This document shows, one piece after another, positions 1 to 4,866 of a stretch of 6,389 nucleotides of DNA. The notes below the pieces were generated by a model. It saw nothing but the letters and a program-made list of their open reading frames with translations, ran no database searches and was not told the origin of the DNA. The stretch comes from Alphaproteobacteria bacterium (lineage in GTDB: Bacteria > Pseudomonadota > Alphaproteobacteria > Micavibrionales > SZUA-601), in the NCBI GenBank assembly GCA_028290805.1, contig JAQGJA010000050.1:1-6389 (forward strand), read 5' to 3'. The translations under genes were made by a program, and so were the position numbers. The first letter of the stretch is position 1. Each line of letters starts with the position of its first letter.

Positions 1-92
1 ACCTGGTGGTAATCGAGGAATGCCGTCCGCTTTCCGCACGCAAATGCTGGACAGTAACAGAAACAAAAGAAAAGGCTGCTCAGACGGCATAA
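1..92 (+). CDS. rpsQ: 30S ribosomal protein S17, C-terminal end (partial)
   Basis: This is the last 29 codons plus TAA (90-92) of a gene that begins before the window. The frame starts at position 3; positions 1-2 are the tail of a split codon. The readable peptide begins LVVIEECRPLSARKCW and ends KEKAAQTA. This matches the end of S17, where a (G)D-hydrophobic-IEE-RP-S--K-W pattern forms the last strands of the OB fold. S17 is a primary 16S rRNA-binding protein of the 30S body. Its place directly before rplN is the standard S10/spc order, which supports the call although no start or N-terminal domain is visible. The gap to rplN is 35 nt. Confidence 0.9.
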   Translation, partial: LVVIEECRPLSARKCWTVTETKEKAAQTA

Positions 93-127
93 GCCGAAAG
101 AGCCTATAAGGGAAAAGGATTCAAGCA

Positions 128-496
128 ATGATCCAGGATAACACACGATTAGAAGTAGCTGATAACAGCGGTGCCAAAGAAGTTATGTGCATCAAGGTAT
201 TGGGCGGCTCGAAAATGCGCACGGCGAATATTGGCGACGTTATCGTCGTCAGTGTCAAAGACGCCATTCCGCGCGGCAAAGTGCAAAAAGGCAACAAGTT
301 CCGCGCCGTTGTGGTCCGCACGGCCAAAGGCATCATCCGCCAGGATGGTTCCGTGATCCGTTTCGACACCAATGCCTGTGTCCTGATCAACAAGGAAGGC
401 CAGCCCATCGGTACGCGTATCTTTGGACCGGTTACCCGCGAATTGCGTAACCTGAACTTCATGAAAATTATCTCACTTGCTCCAGAGGTGCTGTAA
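128..496 (+). CDS. rplN: 50S ribosomal protein L14
   Basis: The product is 122 aa, the usual bacterial L14 length. It opens with the family start MIQ--T-LEVADNSGAK (residues 1-17) and carries the L14 signature in about residues 73-106, including IRFDTNACVLI, PIGTR and FGPV-REL. The end FMKIISLAPEVL closely matches other bacterial L14 proteins. L14 binds 23S rRNA at the subunit interface, beside L19, and forms an intersubunit bridge. The ATG at 128 has an AAAGGA Shine-Dalgarno at 114-119. The stop codon is one base before the rplX start, so the two are probably translationally coupled. Antisense and out-of-frame ORFs over this stretch are shadows of this gene. Nothing is unusual. Confidence 0.98.
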   Translation: MIQDNTRLEVADNSGAKEVMCIKVLGGSKMRTANIGDVIVVSVKDAIPRGKVQKGNKFRAVVVRTAKGIIRQDGSVIRFDTNACVLINKEGQPIGTRIFGPVTRELRNLNFMKIISLAPEVL

Positions 497-497
497 A

Positions 498-818
498 ATG
501 ACAACAGCTAAATTCAAAATCAAAAAAGGCGACACCGTTATCGTCCGCACCGGCAAAGACAAAGGCAAAACAGGCGAAATCCTCAAAGTGCTGACCTCTG
601 AGAACCGCGTCGTGGTCCAGGGCGTCAATGTCGTCAAGAAACACACCAAACCATCGGCGACCAACACCGCCGGCGGCATTGTGGAAATGGAACTCTCCAT
701 TCACGCATCCAATGTGGCCCTGGTCGGTACAGACGGCAAGGCGACACGCGCAGGATATAAAATCGATGACAAAGGCGTTAAAACCCGCGTTTCGAAAAAA
801 TCCGGCGAGACGATCTAA
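498..818 (+). CDS. rplX: 50S ribosomal protein L24
   Basis: The product is 106 aa and fits bacterial L24. A KOW motif lies near the N-terminus (about residues 8-31: KKGDTVIVRTGKDKGKTGEI). It is followed by GVNVVKKHTKP (42-52), a GGIVEME segment (59-65) and IHASNVAL (68-75). L24 binds the 5' domain of 23S rRNA near the tunnel exit and starts 50S assembly. I chose the ATG at 498 rather than the in-frame ATG at 477. The 498 start gives the expected MTTAKFKIKKGD N-terminus, has AGAGG at 484-488, and leaves one base after the rplN stop. The 477 start would add seven residues encoded inside rplN. The tail ending KTRVSKKSGETI is typical. Confidence 0.97.
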   Translation: MTTAKFKIKKGDTVIVRTGKDKGKTGEILKVLTSENRVVVQGVNVVKKHTKPSATNTAGGIVEMELSIHASNVALVGTDGKATRAGYKIDDKGVKTRVSKKSGETI

Positions 819-832
819 GGTAGGAACAGAAA

Positions 833-1402
833 ATGGCTAAAGCATCAAACGAAAATCTGGCGCGACTGCACCAGGAATATAACGAGCGCATTCATGCCGC
901 TCTGAAGGCGGAATTGGGCATCGACAATCCGATGGCCGTGCCGCGTCTGACCAAAATCGTGCTCAATATGAGCCCGGGCAAACGCGCCGTCACCGACCGC
1001 AAGGCCGTTGAAAACGCCGCTGGCGACATGACCCTGATCTCAGGCCAGAAAGCCGTGATCACGACCGCCACCAAATCCATCGCCCAGTTCAAACTGCGCG
1101 AAGGCATGGCGATCGGCTGCAAGGTGACTTTGCGCGGCAAACGCATGTATGAATTCCTTGATCGCCTGATCAACATCGCTTTGCCCCGCCAGCGCGACTT
1201 TCGCGGGCTGAGCTCCAGAAGTTTTGACAGCCGCGGCAACTACGCCCTGGGCATCAAAGAACAAATTATCTTCCCCGAGATCGACTATGATAAAGTAGAC
1301 GTTGTTCGCGGGATGGATATCGTGGTATGTACGACCGCTAAGAACGATGACGAAGCGCGTGCCTTACTTAAAGAATTCAACTTTCCGTTCCGTGGGAGAT
1401 AG
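833..1402 (+). CDS. rplE: 50S ribosomal protein L5
   Basis: The product is 189 aa, slightly longer than E. coli L5 (179 aa). Diagnostic blocks in order are NPMAVPRLTKIVLNM (32-46), ISGQKAVIT (69-77), FKLREGMAIGCKVTLRG (86-102), DRLINIALPRQRDFRGL (110-126), RGNYALGIKEQIIFPEIDYD (134-153) and the end FNFPFRGR. L5 binds 5S rRNA with L18 in the central protuberance and contacts P-site tRNA. A GGTAGGA stretch (819-825) serves as ribosome-binding site in the 14-nt gap after rplX. The loop after LNM reads SPGKRAVTD where most bacteria have GVGEA plus a shorter link, which is a one-residue insertion. KARKS is replaced by TATKS (78-82), and SFDGRGN by SFDSRGN. The frame is open throughout, so I read these as lineage divergence, not damage. 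Confidence 0.97.
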   Translation: MAKASNENLARLHQEYNERIHAALKAELGIDNPMAVPRLTKIVLNMSPGKRAVTDRKAVENAAGDMTLISGQKAVITTATKSIAQFKLREGMAIGCKVTLRGKRMYEFLDRLINIALPRQRDFRGLSSRSFDSRGNYALGIKEQIIFPEIDYDKVDVVRGMDIVVCTTAKNDDEARALLKEFNFPFRGR

Positions 1403-1405
1403 TCG

Positions 1406-1720
1406 ATGGCAAAAATCGGCGTAGTAAACAAAATGAATCGTGTCGGCAAAATGGTCAAACAGCAGCGTGCCAAACGCGCGACCATCAAGGCAGAACTGAA
1501 CAAGGCCCGCATCGGCGAGCTGGAATTCGAACAAGTTATCGCCCTGCAGGAGCAATTGAACAAATTGCCCCGCAACGGTTCTGCGGTGCGTTTCCGCAAC
1601 CGCTGCCGTTATGATGGCCGCCCGCGCGGTTACATGGGTGCTTTTGGTATGAACCGGGTTTTGTTTCGCAAGCTTGCGAATGAAGGCAAAATTCCCGGCG
1701 TTGTGAAATCAAGCTGGTAA
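1406..1720 (+). CDS. rpsN: 30S ribosomal protein S14 (C-minus, zinc-free type)
   Basis: The product is 104 aa, in the range of the long S14 form (E. coli 101 aa). The C-terminal half carries LPRNGSAVRFRNRC (54-67), GRPRGY (71-76) and the end IPGVVKSSW (96-104), the 16S-binding core of S14 in the 30S head. Only one cysteine (Cys67) is present, so the two CxxC zinc ligands of the C-plus form are missing. The N-terminal half is basic and helical (MVKQQRAKRATIKAEL). The ATG at 1406 lies 3 nt after the rplE stop and has GGGAG at 1394-1398 inside the end of rplE, which suggests coupling. The N-terminus (AKIGVVNKMNRVGK) differs from the common AKxSxxxRNxRR start, which is a minor variation. Confidence 0.96.
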   Translation: MAKIGVVNKMNRVGKMVKQQRAKRATIKAELNKARIGELEFEQVIALQEQLNKLPRNGSAVRFRNRCRYDGRPRGYMGAFGMNRVLFRKLANEGKIPGVVKSSW

Positions 1721-1736
1721 TCGGAAAGGAACCATC

Positions 1737-2135
1737 ATGTCATTTACCGATCCACTAGGCGATTTGTTAACACGTATCCGCAACGGGCAGGCCGCCCGTC
1801 TCAAAGTTGTCAAAAGCCCGACCTCGGGTTTGCGCAACCACGTACTGGAAGTGTTGAAGCGTCAAGGTTACATTCGTGATTATTCCCTGGAAAAATCCGA
1901 TAACGGCCAGGAACTGGTCACCGTTGAACTGAAATACTATGAAGACCAGCCGGTCATCAAGGAAGTTCACCGCGTGTCGAAACCGGGCCGCCGTGTTTAC
2001 ACGAAAATCAACGACCTGAAACCGATCTATAACGGTTTGGGCATGGCTATTTTATCAACACCTCAAGGGGTGATGTCAGATAACGAAGCCCGCACGGCAA
2101 ATGTCGGCGGCGAAGTTCTCTGCCATATCTTCTAA
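1737..2135 (+). CDS. rpsH: 30S ribosomal protein S8
   Basis: The product is 132 aa, the normal S8 length. It begins with the family motif DPLGDLLTRIRNGQ (5-18), then EVLKRQGYI (38-46), ELKYYEDQPVI (64-74), RVSKPGRRVY (79-88), NGLGMAILSTPQGVMSD (99-115) and GGEVLCHIF (124-132). S8 binds helix 21 of 16S rRNA in the central domain and is an early assembly protein. In E. coli it also represses spc-operon translation by binding mRNA near the rplE start, but I see no matching structure here. A strong GGAAAGGA (1723-1730) precedes the ATG by 6 nt. The gap after rpsN is 16 nt. Confidence 0.97.
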   Translation: MSFTDPLGDLLTRIRNGQAARLKVVKSPTSGLRNHVLEVLKRQGYIRDYSLEKSDNGQELVTVELKYYEDQPVIKEVHRVSKPGRRVYTKINDLKPIYNGLGMAILSTPQGVMSDNEARTANVGGEVLCHIF

Positions 2136-2161
2136 TTGGTGTTTCAGAAAGGGTATAAGAG

Positions 2162-2695
2162 ATGTCTCGCGTAGGTAAACATCCCGTCACAATTCCGACA
2201 GGCGTCGATGCGGCGCTGAATGGCCAGGCCGTTACGGTTAAAGGCAAATTGGGTCAATTGTCCCTGGACGTCCGCAACGACGTATCCATCGAACAAAAAG
2301 ACGGCACGCTTGTCGTACAGCCAACCAACCAGGACCGCTATACCCTGGCGCAGTGGGCAACCACGCGCGCGCTTCTGGCCTCGATGGTCAAAGGCGTTTC
2401 GGAAGGCTTTAAAAAAGAAATGGAATTGCGCGGCGTCGGTTACAAAGCCGCCGTGCAGGGTAAAGATCTGGTCATGTCCCTCGGGTTCAGCCACGAGATC
2501 CGCTTTCCCATTCCAGAAAATATTACGATTCAAACGCCGACAGCGACCGAAGTTGTCGTTACCGGCGCGGATAAGCAGCGTGTGGGTCAGGTAGCGGCGA
2601 ACATCCGTTCGTATCGTCCGCCGGAACCATACAAGGGCAAGGGGATTCGCTATAAGGGTGAATTCATTGCCATGAAAGAAGGCAAGAAGAAGTAA
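2162..2695 (+). CDS. rplF: 50S ribosomal protein L6
   Basis: The product is 177 aa, the same length as typical bacterial L6. The start MSRVGKHPV-IP (1-12) is characteristic. Two repeated alpha/beta domains follow: about residues 1-82, ending in LLASMVKGVSEGF, and about 83-177, starting KKEMELRGVGYKA. The L6 signature PEPYKGKGIRY lies at 154-164 and the tail is MKEGKKK. L6 binds 23S rRNA helix 97 close to the sarcin-ricin loop and the factor-binding site. AAAGGG at 2148-2153 lies 8 nt before the ATG. The gap after rpsH is 26 nt. The segment WATTRALL replaces the commoner GTxRALL, a minor change. Confidence 0.98.
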   Translation: MSRVGKHPVTIPTGVDAALNGQAVTVKGKLGQLSLDVRNDVSIEQKDGTLVVQPTNQDRYTLAQWATTRALLASMVKGVSEGFKKEMELRGVGYKAAVQGKDLVMSLGFSHEIRFPIPENITIQTPTATEVVVTGADKQRVGQVAANIRSYRPPEPYKGKGIRYKGEFIAMKEGKKK

Positions 2696-2708
2696 GGGAA
2701 TCAGGGTC

Positions 2709-3083
2709 ATGTCTGCACCAACAAAAACAACATCAAAAGAACGCCGTCAGTTCAGCGTCCGCAACCGCGTTCGCCAGTCGGTTCTCAAAACCGGCCGAGT
2801 CCGTCTTTCGGTTCACCGCACCAGCAAGCACATCTATGCCCAGGTTATCGATGACGTAAACGGCAACACGCTTGCCGCCGCGTCGACGATCGACAAGGAA
2901 TTCAAAGGCCAGCTGAAAACGGGCGCAACTGTCGAGGCCGCACAAAAAGTCGGCGCGCTGGTAGCGACACGGGCCAAAGAAAAAGGCGTATCACAGGTCG
3001 TCTTCGACCGGGGCCAATTCCTGTTTCACGGACGCATCAAGGCCTTGGCCGATGCCGCACGTGAATCCGGCCTTGATTTCTAA
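2709..3083 (+). CDS. rplR: 50S ribosomal protein L18
   Basis: The product is 124 aa, the usual L18 size. It has a basic N-terminus (TSKERRQFSVRNRVRQ, 8-23) and RVRLSVHRTSKHIYAQVIDD (30-49), the core 5S rRNA-binding fold. It ends with VVFDRGQFLFHGRIKALADA (97-116) and ARESGLDF. L18 binds 5S rRNA with L5 and helps dock it into the central protuberance. The likely Shine-Dalgarno is AAGGGA at 2694-2699, overlapping the rplF stop, 9 nt from the ATG. A second AGGG at 2703-2706 is too close to the start to serve well. The spacing to rplF is 13 nt. Confidence 0.97.
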   Translation: MSAPTKTTSKERRQFSVRNRVRQSVLKTGRVRLSVHRTSKHIYAQVIDDVNGNTLAAASTIDKEFKGQLKTGATVEAAQKVGALVATRAKEKGVSQVVFDRGQFLFHGRIKALADAARESGLDF

Positions 3084-3102
3084 CATTTGAAAGGGTTGCC
3101 CA

Positions 3103-3696
3103 ATGGCAAGAGGCGATAACAACGACCGCAATAACAATAACAGCGACGGGCAAGATGATATCATCGAGCGCCTGGTCAGCATCAACCGCGTTGCAAAAGT
3201 GGTCAAGGGCGGTAAACGCTTTGGCTTTGCAGCTTTGGTTGTGGTTGGCGACGGCAAAGGCCGTATTGGTCATGGTTCTTCCAAGGCCCGCGAAGTTCCC
3301 GATGCGATCGTAAAAGCAACGCAGCAGGCAAAACGCAACATGGTCCGCGTGCCATTACGCGAAGGCCGCACATTGCACCACGACTCCCTGGGCCGTTTCG
3401 GTGCCGGTAAAGTCCATCTTCGCGCTGCCCCCGCAGGTACCGGCGTTATTGCCGGAGGCCCGATCCGCGCCGTATTCGAAGTCTTGGGCATTCATGACGT
3501 TGTTGCAAAATCCCTGGGTTCCAACAATCCGCATAACATGGTCAAAGCCGCCATTGACGGCCTGGTCAACACACAAAGCCCGCGCGCTGTCGCCAACCGC
3601 CGTAACAAGCGCGTTGCCGAAGTCCTGGGCAAATCCGCCAAAACGGGCGAAGCCGAACAATCGGATGCCGCCCAGGCCGAAGCCGCAGCGGAATAA
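3103..3696 (+). CDS. rpsE: 30S ribosomal protein S5
   Basis: The product is 197 aa against 167 in E. coli; the extra length is at both ends. Residues 1-19 are rich in Asn, Asp and Gly (a run of four Asn at 10-13). The S5 double-stranded-RNA-binding domain spans about 20-85, with VVKGGKRFGFAALVVVGDGK (33-52) and KAREVPDAI (61-69). The C-terminal domain follows, with GTGVIAGGPIRAVFE (112-126) and KSLGSNNPHNMVKAAIDGL (136-154). The last 20 or so residues are Ala/Glu-rich (EAEQSDAAQAEAAAE). S5 acts in decoding accuracy and mRNA entry. The VKGGKRF loop linked to spectinomycin sensitivity is intact. Residues 56-60 read GHGSS where GFGYG or GFGHG is usual. GAAAGGG (3089-3095) precedes the ATG by 7 nt. 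Confidence 0.97.
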   Translation: MARGDNNDRNNNNSDGQDDIIERLVSINRVAKVVKGGKRFGFAALVVVGDGKGRIGHGSSKAREVPDAIVKATQQAKRNMVRVPLREGRTLHHDSLGRFGAGKVHLRAAPAGTGVIAGGPIRAVFEVLGIHDVVAKSLGSNNPHNMVKAAIDGLVNTQSPRAVANRRNKRVAEVLGKSAKTGEAEQSDAAQAEAAAE

Positions 3697-3700
3697 GGAG
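3695..3700 (+). promoter_or_regulatory. Strong Shine-Dalgarno deciding the rpmD start
   Basis: AAGGAG overlaps the last two bases of the rpsE stop codon and lies 8 nt before the ATG at 3709. It is among the closest matches in this window to the anti-Shine-Dalgarno complement. It supports translation of the full 110-residue L30, including its unusual N-terminal extension, over the internal ATG at 3826. Confidence 0.8.
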
Positions 3701-3708
3701 AGAGAATA

Positions 3709-4041
3709 ATGGCCACGAAAAACACGAAAAAAACTGAAGGCAAGGCTGCTGGCGCCAAAGATGGCATTCCAAAAAACCAGCCCGGCAAAGCGAAAAGAAA
3801 ATTGTTGCTGGATAAACACGCGACGATGACAAAGATTGCTTTGCGCGATGAAAAGCCCGGCACGTCAATTTCGCTGAAGCAGATCCGCAGCGGCGCCGGT
3901 CGCAGCGAAAAGCAGAACGCCACTTTGGTTGGCCTTGGCCTGCGCAATATCGGCCGCGTTTCGACTTTGCAGGATACGCCTTCCGTGCGCGGCATGATTG
4001 CCAAAGTTGCTCATCTTGTTGAAGTGACGGATTCGAAATAA
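3709..4041 (+). CDS. rpmD: 50S ribosomal protein L30 with long N-terminal extension
   Basis: The L30 core is residues 54-110: ISLKQIRSGAGRSEKQ (54-69), ATLVGLGLRNIGR (71-83), LQDTPSVRGMIAKVAHLVEV (87-106). Bacterial L30 is normally about 60 aa in total, so residues 1-53 are extra. The extension is lysine-rich (NTKKTEGKAAGAKDG, KAKRKLLLDK), looks disordered at first, and has no motif I recognise. The start at 3709 is favoured because AAGGAG at 3695-3700, overlapping the rpsE stop, is a strong ribosome-binding site 8 nt away. The internal in-frame ATG at 3826 (Met40) has no Shine-Dalgarno and would still leave 14 extra residues. L30 binds 23S rRNA on the 50S subunit. Identity is certain; the true N-terminus is likely but not proven. 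Confidence 0.93.
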   Translation: MATKNTKKTEGKAAGAKDGIPKNQPGKAKRKLLLDKHATMTKIALRDEKPGTSISLKQIRSGAGRSEKQNATLVGLGLRNIGRVSTLQDTPSVRGMIAKVAHLVEVTDSK

Positions 4042-4074
4042 GACAATAAGCGCCATCGGGCGTGAATGAATGCC

Positions 4075-4104
4075 GGCCTCAACTAGCGCGACGCGCGATA
4101 GGCC
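4075..4104 (+). repeat. Imperfect inverted repeat in the rpmD-rplO gap
   Basis: The 83-nt gap between rpmD and rplO is the longest among the ribosomal genes here. It contains outer arms GGCCT (4075-4079) and AGGCC (4100-4104) around inner arms GCGC (4086-4089) and GCGC (4093-4096) with a GAC loop. The mRNA could fold into a 4-bp GC stem inside a 5-bp outer stem, with an unpaired bulge between them. No T tract follows on the + strand (an A run does, 4105-4110), so it is not an intrinsic terminator. A role in mRNA stability or rplO translation is possible but is only a guess. Confidence 0.35.
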
Positions 4105-4124
4105 AAAAAATATGGAGAAGAGAC

Positions 4125-4727
4125 ATGAAATTAAACGAATTGCGCGACAATCCGGGCGCCACCAAAAAGCCGATGCGCGTTGGCCGTGGCCAGGGTTCCG
4201 GTAAAGGCAAGACATCCGGTAAGGGTGTCAAGGGCCAGAAAGCCCGTACCGGCGTTTCCATCGGTGGTTTTGAAGGCGGCCAGATGCCCCTTTACCGCCG
4301 TTTGCCGAAACGCGGTTTCAACAACCCGAGCGACAAAGAATTCGCCGTGGTTAATCTTGCCCAGATCCAGACCGCTATCGATAACGGCAAGCTGGATGCC
4401 AAAGCGACAATTGATGCCGCAGCCCTGAAGCAAGCCGGCCTAATTGGCAAAATCGGTCATGGCGTGCGTCTGTTGGCCCAAGGCGAGTTAACAACGAAAG
4501 TCGCGCTGGAAATTTCCGGCGGTTCCGAAAAAGCGATTGCCGCAATTGAATCGGCCGGCGGTACCTTTACCGCTTTGACCGCCAAGAAAACAGCCGGCCC
4601 CCGCAAGCCAGAGAAATCCGAAGCCGGCAAAAAAGCCAGCGAAGACCGTGCAGCGGCTTACAAAGCCAATGGCGGCAAAAACCTGGTTTCGGCCCGTCAA
4701 GCCAAAAAGAAAGCGGCAACCGCTTAA
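4125..4727 (+). CDS. rplO: 50S ribosomal protein L15 with C-terminal extension
   Basis: The product is 200 aa; most bacterial L15 proteins are about 145-165 aa. The start MKLNELRDNPGATK (1-14) and the glycine/basic RVGRGQGSGKGKTSGKG segment (18-34) are typical of the L15 rRNA-binding arm. Next come GFEGGQMPLYRRLPKRGF (48-65) and the globular domain ending around EKAIAAIESAGGTFTAL (135-151). Residues from about 152 to 200 form an extra Lys/Ala-rich tail. L15 is a late assembly protein of the 50S that spans domains II and V of 23S rRNA. I chose the ATG at 4125, with GGAG at 4114-4117, over an in-frame GTG at 4062. The extra 21 residues from 4062 do not resemble L15 and have no good ribosome-binding site. 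Confidence 0.96.
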   Translation: MKLNELRDNPGATKKPMRVGRGQGSGKGKTSGKGVKGQKARTGVSIGGFEGGQMPLYRRLPKRGFNNPSDKEFAVVNLAQIQTAIDNGKLDAKATIDAAALKQAGLIGKIGHGVRLLAQGELTTKVALEISGGSEKAIAAIESAGGTFTALTAKKTAGPRKPEKSEAGKKASEDRAAAYKANGGKNLVSARQAKKKAATA

Positions 4728-4744
4728 TTGCTTTTGCATTACCG

Positions 4745-4774
4745 AAAAACCCCCGCTTTTTGCGGGGGTTTTTT
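4745..4774 (+). terminator. Intrinsic terminator after rplO
   Basis: A perfect hairpin has arms A5-CCCCCGC (4745-4756) and GCGGGGG-T5 (4762-4773), with a TTTTT loop (4757-4761) and a run of six T (4769-4774). The stem has seven G/C pairs and five flanking A-T pairs, so it fits the Rho-independent terminator pattern very well. The A tract on the left makes it potentially bidirectional. It starts 18 nt after the rplO stop and separates the ribosomal genes from secY, which in E. coli lie on one transcript. It may be a full stop or a partial attenuator. Confidence 0.92.
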
Positions 4775-4810
4775 CTGGCAAATATTTCTGCAGGCCTTGC
4801 GCTATTCCTA

Positions 4811-4840
4811 TTGACGCTTTATCCTGTAGCCAAAATTAAT
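4811..4840 (+). promoter_or_regulatory. Putative sigma70-type promoter for secY-adk
   Basis: TTGACG (4811-4816) matches the -35 consensus in five of six positions. An 18-nt spacer leads to ATTAAT (4835-4840), which matches TATAAT in four of six. The predicted transcription start is around 4847, giving a leader of about 20 nt before the secY ATG. Its position between the rplO terminator and secY is what a fresh promoter would need. A weaker alternative is TTGCGC (4798-4803) with TATCCT (4820-4825). It is predicted by eye only. Confidence 0.6.
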
Positions 4841-4866
4841 GACCTTACACAATATCCGGAGAAATC

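Noticed and set aside
477..497. An in-frame ATG upstream of the rplX start, inside rplN.
   Set aside because: It would add seven residues encoded by the rplN 3' end; the ATG at 498 has AGAGG upstream and gives the normal L24 N-terminus.
3727..3733. A run of seven A near the rpmD start as a possible slippage or frameshift site.
   Set aside because: In the reading frame it is not a canonical X XXY YYZ heptamer (the phase is G AAA AAA), the zero frame gives the complete L30, and no useful product arises from a shift.
3355..4004. Long antisense open frames opposite rpsE and rpmD.
   Set aside because: They lie wholly across conserved ribosomal genes, show no recognisable protein features, and are expected shadows of the codon bias on the + strand.
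4051..4063. A small CGCC-ATCG-GGCG hairpin after rpmD as a terminator.
   Set aside because: The stem is only about 4-5 bp and no T run follows, so it does not meet the intrinsic terminator pattern.
4062..4124. An in-frame GTG start upstream of rplO, adding 21 residues to L15.
   Set aside because: The added residues do not resemble L15, no ribosome-binding site precedes the GTG, and the ATG at 4125 has GGAG at proper spacing and gives the canonical MKLNELRDNPGA start.
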